Part shown: piece by piece, positions 45,766-57,260 of the stretch
Layout: each line of letters begins with the position of its first letter
How positions within the stretch are numbered: the stretch's first letter is position 1
NCBI GenBank assembly: GCA_007570785.1
Contig: ML664174.1
Span: 4,832,828-4,896,827, forward strand
Length of the DNA stretch: 64,000 bases
Origin: Antilocapra americana
Lineage: Eukaryota; Chordata; Mammalia; Artiodactyla; Antilocapridae
Direction of reading: 5' to 3'
Notes under the pieces: model-generated
Told to the model about the DNA's origin: nothing
The model's input: only the letters and a program-made list of their open reading frames with translations
Databases searched by the model: none
Made by a program: the position numbers and the translations under genes

Positions 45766-46743
45766 ACTGGAAAAAACATTATCCATTAACAAGGATTATG
45801 GGTAGACTTTTGCTTTGAGTGACTCCAAATGCGTTAAAACAGTCCCACCTCATACTAGTTGTGACCAAGTATACCTAGAGGTCATCTCAATGTGATTTCC
45901 TCAAGTAAAAATGGTAAAGATTGTTCCATTTGTGGGGGATGAGGGGAGGTTGGGGGGCCATCATCTCTCTTCTGCAAAGCTGCTGTGGGTGAGGACCCCC
46001 CGGCTGGTGACAGAGCCTGGCTGAGCCCCACCGCTCAGTGTGTCTTTGATTCCTCGACTCTTTTCTGCTTTTCCAGAAGGAAAAAAAAAAAAAAATGCTC
46101 TTTCTTGGTGAGAAACGACTACCAAGTGAGAAATACAGTGAAAATTTCTCTAGAGAAAATGTGGATTTCAGGAGAAAGCCTGGAGCCCTAAGAGGCTTTT
46201 TCTGTTGGCAAATATGGTGATTCTGAGGTCTTCTCGCAGATGGGTCAAAAATGTGTGAGCTACAACCACACCTCCTGCCTGTCTGGAGAGGCCACCCGCA
46301 TATCTGCAGGCTGAGTCAGGATTCCCCGGAGGCCCCTGCCGATAGCCTACCATCCTTTTCTTCCCACCTCCACCACCATCCTTCATCCGAGGAGCCCTGT
46401 GTGCGTGTTTGCGTCCAAAATGCATAGTTTGCATGTTTAGCATGCCTCCCTCCCCACTCAGCAGACACACTGAGCCACCCCTTGGGAGAAGACGAGCAGG
46501 CGCTCCAACAGCCAGGAGAACTGGCAGTAAGTCCTCAGAGGCCCTGGAAAATAGAACGTGGTCCAGGAGGGTGGGGTTGTTCCAGGTGGGCCTGTCTCCT
46601 CGGCTCCATGGACTCCTTGCCCTGTGGGGAGAGCAGTAGCTGGAAGGCGGCCGGAGCAGGACTTTCAAACAGCCAGCGCCTGGCAGAGCCCTGTCTCTCT
46701 GATCTAAGGCAGCACCCAGAAGCCCAGGCAAAGCTTCCAATAC
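45766..46743. other. No recognised gene
   Basis: Unique sequence with an A-run at about 46081-46095. Plus- and minus-strand frames of 121 and 196 codons overlap each other at 46168-46847, and neither has a recognisable domain. Confidence 0.4.
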
Positions 46744-46965
46744 ATCAGTGGTTCTCAACTGGTCATAGTTTTGCCTCCCAGAGGCAATGTCGGCAGAGGT
46801 TTACGGTTGGCGGAAGTCAGGAGATGCTGCTGGCATCTCATGAGTAGAGGCCAGCGATGCTGTTAAACATCCTGCCATAACCAGGATAATGCCTGCACCG
46901 CCCCCCACCCCACCAACAAAGAATTATGCAGCACAAAGTGTTAACAATGATGATGCTGAGAAACA
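46744..46965 (+). mobile_element. MER5-type hAT DNA transposon
   Basis: The left terminal repeat cagtggttctcaactgg is followed by gctggcatctcatgagtag, gccagcgatgctgttaaaca and a right end near gatgctgagaaac. Flanking octamers caatacat and taagacat agree at 6 of 8 positions. Confidence 0.85.
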
Positions 46966-46984
46966 TTGTAAGACATGCATCAGT

Positions 46985-47170
46985 GTGGAGGGGGTTCAGA
47001 CCTGACTCTGCCACTGACTTGTTATGGGACCAGTTTTTAAGTCCCCCTGGGCCTCAGTTTTCTCGTTTGTATAATGCGGTTAATGGTAAATATTTCACAG
47101 CAGCGTTGTGAGAAATGAAAGGGATTTGATATGCAAAATGCCTCACACAGCATAGGTCTTCAATAAAAGT
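46985..47170 (+). mobile_element. MIR element
   Basis: It contains acctgactctgccactgac, gggcctcagttttctcgtt and atgcctcacacagcatagg, in MIR order. Confidence 0.8.
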
Positions 47171-47487
47171 CATAGGTGCTCCTTAAATGGGAAAGGAAGC
47201 CAGTTTTTAATTTTTAAAGGTCTTTTTACGAATCAATTAGAAGTGTTGGATTTTGGAAGAGAACGTGTAAACCATGAAAGCAAGAGAAGCTTATATTTCA
47301 CAACTACTGTATAAAAGATGAAGAGGAAATACGGATGTATAGAAAAATAGTCTTAAATTAGGCTAATCAACAAAAAAAGTTGTTTATACACAGTACTGTA
47401 AGACACAGTGAATTGTGTAAAGCTGAGTTATACTCCTAAGAGGTTTTTCCCTTTTCCACTAAGAATTTTCTAAATCAAAATGCCATC
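47171..47487. other. No recognised feature
   Basis: AT-rich unique sequence. No gene was recognised. Confidence 0.4.
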
Positions 47488-47605
47488 CCAGGAATTCCCT
47501 GGAGGTCCAGTGGTTAGAACTTAGCACTCCCGCTATCGAGGGCCAGGATTTGATCCCTGGTCAGGGAACTAAGATCCCACAAGCATCCCCAGTTTGCTGC
47601 TAAGA
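47488..47605 (+). mobile_element. CHR-2-like tRNA SINE, truncated
   Basis: Head gaattccctggaggtccag, B-box region gatttgatccctgg, then ggaactaagatcccacaag. Confidence 0.82.
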
Positions 47606-47879
47606 TCCCCAAGATGACATAACCCAGAAGCATAAAACAGGGGATGACCTCCTACAACCAGAAATGTTCTTGATACAAAGGAAATCAAGGTTCTTCCTCA
47701 AATGCAGCTTTCCCTGGGCAGATATTAGGGGCCACATGGAGACATGACTCAGAACCAGTGACATCTGGGTGGATGAGCTTCACCAGGGCTCAGGGAGTTT
47801 CCAATGTATCTCAAGAAACTGATAGCCAATAACTGTAGGAATGTCACACATTAAACCTATGACTTTAAAAATGCCTCTT
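47606..47879. other. No recognised feature
   Basis: Unique sequence between the SINE and the next L1. No gene was recognised. Confidence 0.4.
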
Positions 47880-48440
47880 GAGATTATCTTATGAAGTGAA
47901 TTCAGAAAGAGAAAGACAAATACCATATAATATCACTTGTGTGAGGAATCTAAAATAAGACGCAAATGAACTTATCGACAAAACAGAAACAGACTCACAG
48001 ATGTCGAGAACAGATTGTGGTTGCCAAGGGGGAGAAGGGGTGGGGGATCGATGAATTGAGAGTTTGTGATTGGTTAGCAGATGCAAACTAGTATAAATAG
48101 AATGACCCAACTGTATAGTACAGGGAACCATAGTCAATATTCTGTGATAAACCATAATGGAAGACAATATTTTAAAAAACCCAAGAGGCATGGGTTTGAT
48201 CCCTGGGTCAGGAAGATACTCTGGAGTAGGAAATGGCAACCCACTCCAGTTATTCTTGTCTGGAAAATTCCATGGACAGAGGAGCTTGGTAGGCTAAGGT
48301 CCATGGGGTCATAAAGAGTCAAACACGACTGAGCACGCATGCACACACATACATAACTGAATCACTTAGCTGTACAGCAGGAACACAACTTGTAAATCAA
48401 CTGTACATCAACAAAAAATTTTCCAAAAAAAATTTAAAAC
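47880..48440 (+). mobile_element. L1 3' end split by a SINE
   Basis: It contains aaaacagaaacagactcac, ttgtggttgccaaggggga and agtacagggaaccatagtc. After the SINE it resumes with acataactgaatcacttagc and gtaaatcaactgtacatc. It is the same L1 tail type as 6393-6818. Confidence 0.82.
48183..48352 (+). mobile_element. Bov-tA SINE, 5'-truncated, inside L1
   Basis: B-box region gggtttgatccctgggtc, the aaatggcaacccactccag core and a right end gtcaaacacgactgagc. Confidence 0.9.
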
Positions 48441-48711
48441 AGATCCCCCAAGTCATGTGACACAGCCAAAACCAAAAGCAAAGGAAAAACAAACAAAAAT
48501 GCCATTCCTCCTCATTTTGTGGCCTTTACATACACCCCTATTTACTCTCTGGTCCCCAAGCCCCAGCTGGCCTAGGTGCAGGGCAATCCCACCAGAGGTG
48601 ACTTGCTGCCATCTGGTGGTAGAGTTGGCAAGGGCAGCTAAAATTTTGTATTCATTTTTATTTTTTCTGGTAAAAATAACAGAAGGAGATCTAGCACACA
48701 CAAAGCATTTT

Positions 48712-48815
48712 TTTTTCTAAATTCAGATATGATTGACATGTCACATTCTGTAAGTTTAACACGCACAACATGTTGAGTTGATACACTCATACATTGCGAT
48801 ATGACTGCCCCTGTA
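48712..48815 (-). mobile_element. Old L1 fragment, antisense
   Basis: The text attcagatatgattgacat, cacacaacatgttgagttg-like and attgcgatatgac recalls an antisense L1M 3' end. Confidence 0.5.
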
Positions 48816-51099
48816 GCAAGCGTTTATTTCTCAGTGCTCTAGGAGCTACCGGGAACGTAAAGATGGACCAACATGCCCACGCTCCTCCCAGCATCAGATG
48901 GAGACATTTGGGTTCCTGGCAACTGATGATAACTTGGCACCCCTTCAACCTGTTTTAACATATGTTTAGTTGGAGTACAGATTCTCTATTTAATAAAAAC
49001 AGAGATTATATCATTCCTTGGGCTCACATAAAAAATCTCCTCCATGAACTCATATAAAGTTCTAATCATTCACACTTAAACCAAGGAAAGAGATCATTTA
49101 CAAGCACACAGATATAAAACAATATCCAAAAGTGCTTGAAAATTTTCCTTTTGACTTTGTAAACAAAAAACTTTCCCGTTATTTCTTCTCTCTTCTGTTT
49201 TCTTTTGCAATTTGCCTAGTTGGGCAACATTCTGAGAGGCAAATTTAAAGGTTTAAAATGGAGATAATAAATGACCCCATTGGATAACACTATGTCATGA
49301 TTATTTGATTTCAGAATTTCGGCTGATTTCAAATGGCAGTCAGAGCTGGTAGTGCAATCTAGCGTTGCACTGAAGAGGGTGCATTGCCAGGGCACAGAAA
49401 TACCTACTAGATCTAGCTGGGAGCTACGTTTTTTTTCAGGACTTTCTTATTCCTAATTTAGAGCACAAAATCCATGAAAGCAGGACCAGTTTACTTTTTC
49501 TCTGATACAAACAAGGTGATATGTGGAAACCTGAGTAAACAGGCATGAGATTTCCATTCATTCCAGTGATTTTTCAAATGTTCATATTTATTATAAAATA
49601 TTCGCTATGTCCAAATAATGCATATATATAATGAATAATAAAATATATATTTTGGTATGGATCCCCCAGACCAAGAAATAAAACCTGACAATGACTTCTA
49701 AGGCCCTGTATGCTGTGTCTCTGTGCCCCTACCCACACCGTGGCAAGGGGAATCCAATACGTTTTTGCATCTTGTGTGGGCTAGAGTGCCTGATTGAAAA
49801 CCACAGGGAAAAACAACTTTAATGGTCTTAAACAAAAGGGGGGATGTTAAAAGAAAAAAGGGTTTTCACAGAATTCATAGCAAGTTGGAAGTTCAGATCA
49901 GACTAGAAATAGACAAGCAGCTGGGTTTGGGGTTGGCCTGCCACCCTCAAAAAGGGTACAGGGCCCCTCTGCATCCATTATTCACAATTTCTTTTCTAAA
50001 CCTGGATCCTGTGTCCATAGCAGGTAGGGGGCTGGCTAGATCTCAGTGGTTCCCTCAGGCCCCACCGACCCAGGAAAGATCACAGGTCCTCTCTACTCAC
50101 AGAGCACCCAGATTTATTCAGGTGACCATCCCCAGGCTGGGGTCATGACCCTGAGTGGGATGTGGGGACAGAGTGCAACCCCTTTCCAAGGGGCTTCATT
50201 TCTCTCTGGCTTCCTCTCTGATTCTCTTTCTCCTCCCACTCCCAGATCCTCTGAGACTGTTGTTCAGACCTTGGTCTTGAAAGTGATCAATACTCCTCTC
50301 TGTTTCAAGTTTTAAATAAAAAGCCTGAGTATCCCCTTGCTTCTTTCTCTCTGCATTTCTGAAATCCTCCTCTGAAGGCCAGAGAACTCATCAGACAGAC
50401 AGCAGAGGGACCTCAGGTTGAAGATTCGTGTGGGTTTAGGGACTGGAAAGGTTAATATCCAGCAATATCATCCCACCATTTATTAAAAGTTCTTTCTTTT
50501 CAAAGATATTTACCATGCCTCAATAATAAGCACAAAAGACAGATGCTAAAATGATCCGTCACATGACGCAATGGCACCACAGTGTGTTACAAATTCACCT
50601 CTTGCTGTGCCAGCTGTGACTCCCCTGTAAGGTGAATGTCCACGTGCAAAAGGGAAGGCCCTGAGCCTAGGAGCCTTGAATCCAGACCTGCACAGTGAGC
50701 CACCTGGGATCCTGTGCGGTTTCTCACAAGTGCACCTTCCCATGAGGCTATAGCCTGCCGACCAAGACACATCTATGATGAGTGGGCGTAAATGCCCAGA
50801 GCCAGCAGAGGCACACATCTTCCTATGTTGGAGATCCCCACAAGGTTACTGCTCAATCAAGCTCAGCTGTATGTTTGTTTACTGCAACTTTTCTATGATT
50901 TTTTCCTACTTCTTTGATTAAATTCTAACTAGCATTTTTGGAATCTTAAAAGCACCTTCTGGGTCCTTCAGAAACCCAGTTGGAAACCACCAGGCTGAAA
51001 TATTAACCATGCTCTCTGCTGGTGGTGAGATTTTTGTTTTCTTCTTTGTGGTTATCTTCCCTTTCTGCCTACTCTAAAATCCACCTGTGCCCCTTGTGT
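48816..51099. other. No recognised gene
   Basis: About 2.3 kb of mainly unique sequence. A repeat-free AT-rich block at 49240-49345 (ataataaatgaccccattgg) could be conserved. No coding feature was supported. Confidence 0.4.
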
Positions 51100-51975
51100 A
51101 ATTTTGTTTAAGCCGAACAGAAATCAATGTTAAAAAGGACTGCTGACCCTCTGGGTTTACAGCTCTCTGTCCCCGGGGACTTTAGCCTCCTATGCCCTTT
51201 GCTCTCTCCTGGCCATGGAATATTTGCTTACGAGTGGGTAAGAAGTTGCTTCAGGAGGGGAAGCTAACCTCCACTCCACCAGCCTCAGCATTTTCCAGAC
51301 TGAGTGGAGTAGGAGCCACAGTGAGCATGGCAGTAATCACAGCCCAAGCAATACTGGGAGGACCATTGAAGAACTTCGTCACTAAAAGTTGTAAGACCCT
51401 GCGAACTGTCTTCCCCATCCCCCAGTTCAAGGTCATAAACGTCAGGTCGCCTTGGTCTGTCAAAGGCCTAATGCCCTCCACCCGTCACCGCCTTCACTCC
51501 AGGACATCCTCCTGACCTTTGAGCTCACAAAGGTGGGCCAAGTTCTTGATAATCAGTGTCACTGACTACCTGAAAGTTCTGTGGCCCCAGCAATGAAGCC
51601 CCCGAAGCAGACGGTTACTGATGTGTTTTGTGGACTAGAAAAAGTCCAGACATACTCCAGGAGTGGTATCACGATGTCTAGCCATAGAAAGCACAAGGAT
51701 AAGATAATTGTTCTTTCCACACCCCACATGGACCTTTCAGCACTTTTCATATTTACTTTGTAGGAGATCAATCCTCTGAGAGTGTTTGAAAGACCGTGTT
51801 TGCTATCTTGTATACGTATTTCCCAACCACACGTTACAACACTGAGCGGATGCCATTTTGCTTTAACCACAACAGATTTGCAACTCACAGGCAGCGCTTA
51901 GGATGGAATGAACCCCTTCTAATGTTTCCCCTCCTTCAACCAGTGTAACCCAAGAATCTCTGTTTGGATAGTTAT
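51100..51975. other. Unassigned sequence
   Basis: Opposed open frames (107 and 109 codons) with no domain that I recognise. Composition and the phrases gctgaccctctgggtttac and atgccattttgctttaacc suggest an old interspersed repeat, possibly LTR-derived, that I cannot name. Confidence 0.3.
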
Positions 51976-51977
51976 TT

Positions 51978-52232
51978 TGATTCTTTGGCTACCTGACGCT
52001 AAGAGCTGACTCATTGGAAAAGACTCTGATGCTGGGAAAGATTGAGGAGAAGGGGGCGACAGAGGATGAGATGGTTGGATGGCACCATCGACTCAATGGG
52101 CATGAGTTTGAGTAAAGTCTGGGAGATAGTGAAGGACAGGGAAGCTTAGCGTGCTACAGTTGATAGAATCCCCAAGAGTCAGTTAATGGAATCCCCAAGA
52201 GTCAGACACAACTTAGCGACTGAACAACAAAA
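51978..52232 (+). mobile_element. BovB LINE 3' end with tandem duplication
   Basis: The text agctgactcattggaaaag, gatgagatggttggatggc and gtcagacacaacttagcgac is the BovB 3' end. A 23-base unit (52160-52182) is repeated at 52183-52205 with 4 differences. Confidence 0.9.
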
Positions 52233-53148
52233 ATTGAGTCTCCTGAAAAAGGGTCATCTCTGCCTGAATCTCACCCACCCCACCTCCAGCAGTGACAGGC
52301 ACTTCGAGGTACTTCATCCTTTTTTAGAGAATTACAGGTTAAAGGTTTTCCCTCTATGGAATTAAAACCAAGCCCAGAAGAACCAGTTTCCCTTACTGCA
52401 TTCACGATTGCTCTCTTCATCCCAGGCTTTATTCCCTTGCTTGTCTCGTCTGACCACAATCCCTGTCTTGTCCCTTCTAACCTCCGTCCTTTACTAGCTG
52501 GACAATAACCAGAGTCAGATGATACAGATTGGTGTGGTTGATACCATCGTTAATGTGCTGAAACCGCCATTACAGACGTCACCATTAACTTACAAACTCA
52601 GGTTGTTTCTCCAGGACACGATGAGCTCACAGACCACCACCCCTTCCCCACCAAGCCATGGACTACTTTCCCAAAGAATTATAAACAAAAAATTTCCTAG
52701 CTTTGAAACCACAATTAAGAAAATAATTAATGAAATGTCACAAAACAATGATGAATCTTGGTTTCTTTGTTATGACTCTTTAAATCATTCCTAACTAAAA
52801 GACAAAAATGGAACGGATCTGACATTCAGCTCCCACTCATTGCTTGGGGCCCTGCAAACAAAAATCCTTCCTTTGCTGCAACACCTGCTGTCAGATTTTG
52901 GCTTTCTGAGCCTCAAACTCACTCTGTTGCAGAATCAGAAACAGATTCACCTCCCAACTCTTCAATTCCTAAATCAAAATGTTCTGAAATCTGAAAAACT
53001 TTTTTCTTCTCTAGTTCCTTTGACAACAAACCTTGTGATGAACTGGTATGAGGCTATCTAGAGTCTTTATTTATCCCATCATAATGATTTACAGCAGAAA
53101 TATCCACGTGTTTGATTATGGTACTGCCCCAAGCCCCGAATCTGTATG
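52233..53148. other. No recognised gene
   Basis: Unique or unassigned sequence. Two plus-strand frames (91 and 73 codons) are AT-rich and show no domain that I recognise. Confidence 0.4.
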
Positions 53149-53191
53149 TATTATATATCATCCCAAATACCAATTGGGATGATATATAATA
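53149..53191. repeat. Perfect 18-base inverted repeat (hairpin)
   Basis: The left arm TATTATATATCATCCCAA (53149-53166) is exactly complementary to the right arm (53174-53191), with a seven-base loop ATACCAA. It is not within a recognised repeat. Confidence 0.9.
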
Positions 53192-53249
53192 TATAACCTT
53201 TTCAAACTTTGGAAAATTACAGAGGGTTTTGGAAAGGAATTGTGAACCC

Positions 53250-54020
53250 GTATCTGTTTCTCCAAATAGGATATTTTGGTTTTCTACATTGAATTTATTT
53301 TTTCTAGGTATTCAAGATCACTGATTGAAAAGAGGTGAATTAAAGTCTCCCACTATTTGTTTGCTTGTCTATTTTTTCCATATCTCCTGTAATTTTAGCT
53401 TTATGAATGTTGTTCTTTGCTTCTTGGTAGACAGGCATTTGTAACTGTTATATCCTCATTGTAAATTGCATCTTTGAATGTTATAAAGTGCCTCTCTTCA
53501 TCTTCACCTGATGTGATATTGAGATTACAACTCGTGCTTTCTTTTCTTTGCATTTGCCTCATGCATCATTTGGAGAAGGCAATGGCAACCCACTCCAGTA
53601 TTCTTGCCTGGAGAATCCCAGGGACAGGGGAGCCTGGTGGGCTGCCTTCTATGGGGTCGCACAGAGTTGGACACAACTGAATCGACTTAGCAGCAGCAGC
53701 AGCATGCATCATTATACATTTATTTTCAGCCTTCTGGGAAACACTTTATCTTAGATGGGTGATTTGCTTGACAACAGCACAAGGTCAGTTTTGCCGACAA
53801 ATATAGTCTGAATTTCTTTTTCTTTTAATAGGTGAGTTAAGCCTATTTAGACATTTATTGATACATCACATATGTTAATCTTAGTTCTATCACACTAATA
53901 CCATATTATACCTTTTATTTTTATTGTTTTTAATAATCTCTTACCATGTAGTCTGTGCCCTTGTTGAAAGTTTTTGGAAGTTACTTTTATAATAAAAACT
54001 TCAATACCTCCAGCTTTTTA
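53250..54020 (-). mobile_element. Old L1 ORF2 fragment, antisense
   Basis: The text gaattaaagtctcccacta, gcttcttggtagacaggca and tacaactcgtgctttctttt is reverse-oriented, decayed L1 ORF2 sequence. A SINE interrupts it at 53571. Confidence 0.6.
53571..53702 (+). mobile_element. Bov-tA2 SINE with exact target duplication
   Basis: 5'-truncated, starting tggagaaggcaatggcaac and ending cgacttagcagcagcagc. An exact 11-base duplication, catgcatcatt, flanks it (53560-53570 and 53703-53713), implying a fairly recent insertion. Confidence 0.95.
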
Positions 54021-54190
54021 TTACCTGTTTTCAAATATCTGCTAGCTCATTACAGTGAACAATGGTGGGGAAAGTAAGTGTATTTCTTCTTCTTTTCTTT
54101 GTCTCCTCTCCTGGCCAGTTTTAATCAGTAATATAGTTCTCAGAATTTACCTTTGTATTTAAAAGTGCTTGTTTTAATACTTGATTTGTC
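54021..54190. other. No recognised feature
   Basis: AT-rich sequence. No gene was recognised. Confidence 0.4.
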
Positions 54191-54268
54191 AGCCTGGTAG
54201 GCTACAGTCCACGGGGTCGCAAAGAGTCGGACACAACTGAGCGACTTCACTTTCACTTTCTTTCACTT
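54191..54268 (+). mobile_element. Bov-tA 3' fragment
   Basis: Only the tail: taggctacagtccacgggg, tcgcaaagagtcggacac, then cttcactttcactttc. ttgtcagc is repeated on both sides. Confidence 0.85.
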
Positions 54269-54461
54269 GTCAGCTTTAACAAATATTTTTTGACTCCCAG
54301 TTATTAAAGGTGAAGCAATCGGTAAACTTACTCTACTTCTCACTTTCTCTCTTCCTCTGCAAATATTCACTAGTCACATTGTTTATATATTCTCAGGACA
54401 TATCATTTTTACATACTTTCAATCACCCTAATGTGTAAAATTACTTTAGCATTCATGCTTA

Positions 54462-54553
54462 TTTGCTCAGTCATATCTGACTCTTTGCGACCCCGTGGAC
54501 TGTAGCCAGCCAGGTTCCTCTGTCAGATTCTCCAGGCAAGAATATTGGAGTGG
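54462..54553 (-). mobile_element. Partial Bov-tA SINE, antisense
   Basis: gctcagtcatatctgactc, gcgaccccgtggactgtag and ctccaggcaagaatattgg, cut short at both ends. Confidence 0.85.
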
Positions 54554-55421
54554 ATTCACAATAAATGTATTCAAAACTTGCTGTCAATCTTTTTTCCATA
54601 ATTTCCTCAATTATCTCTTAGTTGGCTAACATTCATTCTCTGGTTATTTCCTTAAGAAAGGTTCATAGAACTGATATCCTCTGAATTCTTCCATGTTTGA
54701 GGCCATCTCTTCACACAGTTCAAGACCACGTCTTAACAGCTGAAGGGGAATTTGGCTGTTTATAAAGTCCCTGGGTAACACTTTTTCCTTGAAGCTATTT
54801 TAGGTATGAAACCACCATCTTCTGGAGTTGAATGTTGCTGTAGAGGACTCAGAGGCAAGTTTGACTTTTCTCCCCCATAAGTGACTTGATCATTTTCCTT
54901 GATTGACCATCTTTGTTATCTAACTTTACCAGGATAGTATCTCTAGGTTAACTCTTCTGGGATAATTTCCTGTGATGCAGGGTATAAATTAAAGTCTTCT
55001 GTATTTCCAAAAATTATGTTCCAATTTGATACGTTCCACTGTTTTGGTTTTCTTCTAGAGAGACTCCAATTATGTATATAATAAATCTTCTTTTCCTGTA
55101 TTCTATATCTATCATGTTCTCTCTACCCTGTTCTTAAATCTTTATTTCCTCTCTATTTTGTTTGCCATTCTTATTTCTTTCCTCCATGCCCCTTTATTTA
55201 TTTATTACTGTGTCAGGTCTCTGTTGCAGCATGTGAGATTTTTCTGTGTGTTTTCCCCTCCATTTTTCTTATGATCGTTGAATGATTTCCAAGAAAAGAA
55301 AATTCTAATTTCTCCTGCCACTTTCATAGCATAAGTCACTAGCCTATTTTTTAAATGGCTACTTTCCTTTAAATGCACCATAACCAATCACCTATTAACA
55401 GACATTAAGGTTGTTTGCAAT
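54554..55421. other. AT-rich sequence, probably old L1
   Basis: The text ggctaacattcattctctgg, ctttatttcctctctatttt and a faint tgtgagatttttctgtg recall an antisense L1, too decayed to bound. No gene was recognised. Confidence 0.35.
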
Positions 55422-55632
55422 GGGCTTTCCTGGTGGCTCAGTGATAAATAATCTGCCTGCCAATGCAGGAGACATGCGTTTGATCCCTGAGTCAGGAAGT
55501 TTCTGTGGACAAGGAAATAGCAAACCATTCCCAGTCTTCTTGCCTGGGAAATCCCATGGACAGAGGAGCTTGGAGGGCTACAGTCCATGGGGTCACAGAA
55601 GAGTCAGACACAACTGAGCCACTAAACAACAG
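55422..55632 (+). mobile_element. Bov-tA SINE, near full length
   Basis: Head gggctttcctggtggctcag, B-box region gcgtttgatccctgag, and an end gtcagacacaactgagccac. Confidence 0.92.
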
Positions 55633-56044
55633 CAACAAGACTGTTCCCAACATTTCACTGTCACCAAAGTGCTGCAGGGAAAATCTTCTTACATATAACC
55701 TCACACTCAAATATTTCTGTAGGATCATTTTCTACAAGTAGAATTTGGGAGTTAAGGGCAATAGCTGATTGCAGACTTTTTATGACACTTCAGAATATGG
55801 GGAAACAACTCATTTTGCTAAAGCTGAAGCTACAGTGCCCTTTTAATTAAATTCCCTCGACTACTACTATCCTTATCAAATCATTTGGATGTTGTGTTGC
55901 TTGGTGTATCCAGCCCATGAAAAAACCAGTCCAGTCCAATTTGGGAAGAAACATGTAATTACAAAGGCTTTTCCAGTCAAAGCTTCCAGGTCTTAAAAGC
56001 AGGATGAGTAGAAGGTAGGATGGGGCAGAAGAAGAAACAAAACA
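55633..56044. other. No recognised feature
   Basis: Unique sequence. No gene was recognised. Confidence 0.4.
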
Positions 56045-56310
56045 ACTCAGCATCATGGTTAGGGGCACAGGGCCAGGCTGGGTGTCCATACCCAGACTCG
56101 CAGACCTGGGTGTGAATATCAGTCCCACCAATAAATAGCTGTGCAAATTGAGCAGATTGCTTAACCTCTCTGAACCTTCCTTTCCTCATCTGTAAAATAA
56201 GGATAGCAATAGTACCTACCTTCATGAGGCTATTGTGAGGAGTGAATAAGAAATGTAACTGAAACCACCATGTCTGTCACATAGCGTGTGCTTAATAGTT
56301 GTCAGTTATC
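56045..56310 (+). mobile_element. MIR element, long copy
   Basis: Nearly the full MIR: atcatggttaggggcacagg, acctgggtgtgaatatcag, ttgcttaacctctctgaacc, ctcatctgtaaaataagg, then cacatagcgtgtgcttaat. Confidence 0.85.
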
Positions 56311-57034
56311 ATTAATGTAACACAAAATACCTGCCTGCCTTCCAAATTTTCGGGCATTAGAGTAGGTACAGAGGAGATACGGAGAAAAGGATGAAGACTG
56401 TCAGCTTCCTAGAAGAGATTTTTCCGTTCTTTGCAAAGGAACAAATAAAATGGATAAGAGAAGAATCAGGAGGGAAGCAAGGCAAGGGCAAGAAGATGTG
56501 TTTTCAAAAGTAAAACATTTACAGTAGGAGGTAGAACTTTGGTTTTCTGAGAAGGGGAAAAGACTAAGAGTTGAGAGAAATTAAATGGCTTAGTGTCCAG
56601 TTTACAGGTGTGTTAATGGGACCTCTGCTCTTTCTACGGGCATGATCTGATCAAAAGACACATCATGAAGCCCTGAATCTTTATTTTTTTTTCACCTATA
56701 GGAAATGTATTGATAAGTTGTATCGTTAAAAGGTTTTTAAATATATATGCACGTATTTTTCCAAGAGTGAAAGATTTCTACTGGGTTTGAAATGCTACCT
56801 TTATCTATAACTTTAACCAATCTGGTGTTTCTATCCAAATAAATGACAATGATATAGCTTGAGGTAGTCATTTGACTTTCGTTTATATTTTCCATCTCAT
56901 ATATTCTTGGGTACTCTTTTACCAGCTTAATTCTTTTTTCTTTAGAGCACTCTTTTGAAGCAATATTTTAAATTCTTTTCATTTTTTAATGTGAAAAACT
57001 ATATGCATTTTAAAATCAGTGTCAACTGTCCAAT
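56311..57034. other. No recognised feature
   Basis: AT-rich unique sequence. No gene was recognised. Confidence 0.4.
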
Positions 57035-57248
57035 GTATATGCTCAGTCACTCAGTCATGTCCAACTCTTTGTGACCCCATGGACACCAGCCCGCCAGGCT
57101 CCTCTGTTTATGGGATTTTACCAGCAAGAATACTGGAATGGGTTGCCATTTCCTCCTCCAGGGGATCCTCCCAACCCAGGGACTGAAACTGTGTCTCTTA
57201 CATCTCTTGGGAGCCAGATTCTTCACCACTGCACCACCTGAGAAGCTC
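57035..57248 (-). mobile_element. Bov-tA SINE, antisense, exact target duplication
   Basis: Near full length, flanked by an exact 12-base duplication, caactgtccaat (57023-57034 and 57249-57260). The core ctccaggggatcctcccaac and the tRNA-head complement accacctgagaagctc are legible. Confidence 0.95.
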
Positions 57249-57260
57249 CAACTGTCCAAT

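Noticed and set aside
46168..46847. Overlapping frames of 196 (minus) and 121 (plus) codons
   Set aside because: Long frames on both strands of the same GC-rich interval, with no domain and no splice context, are likely chance.
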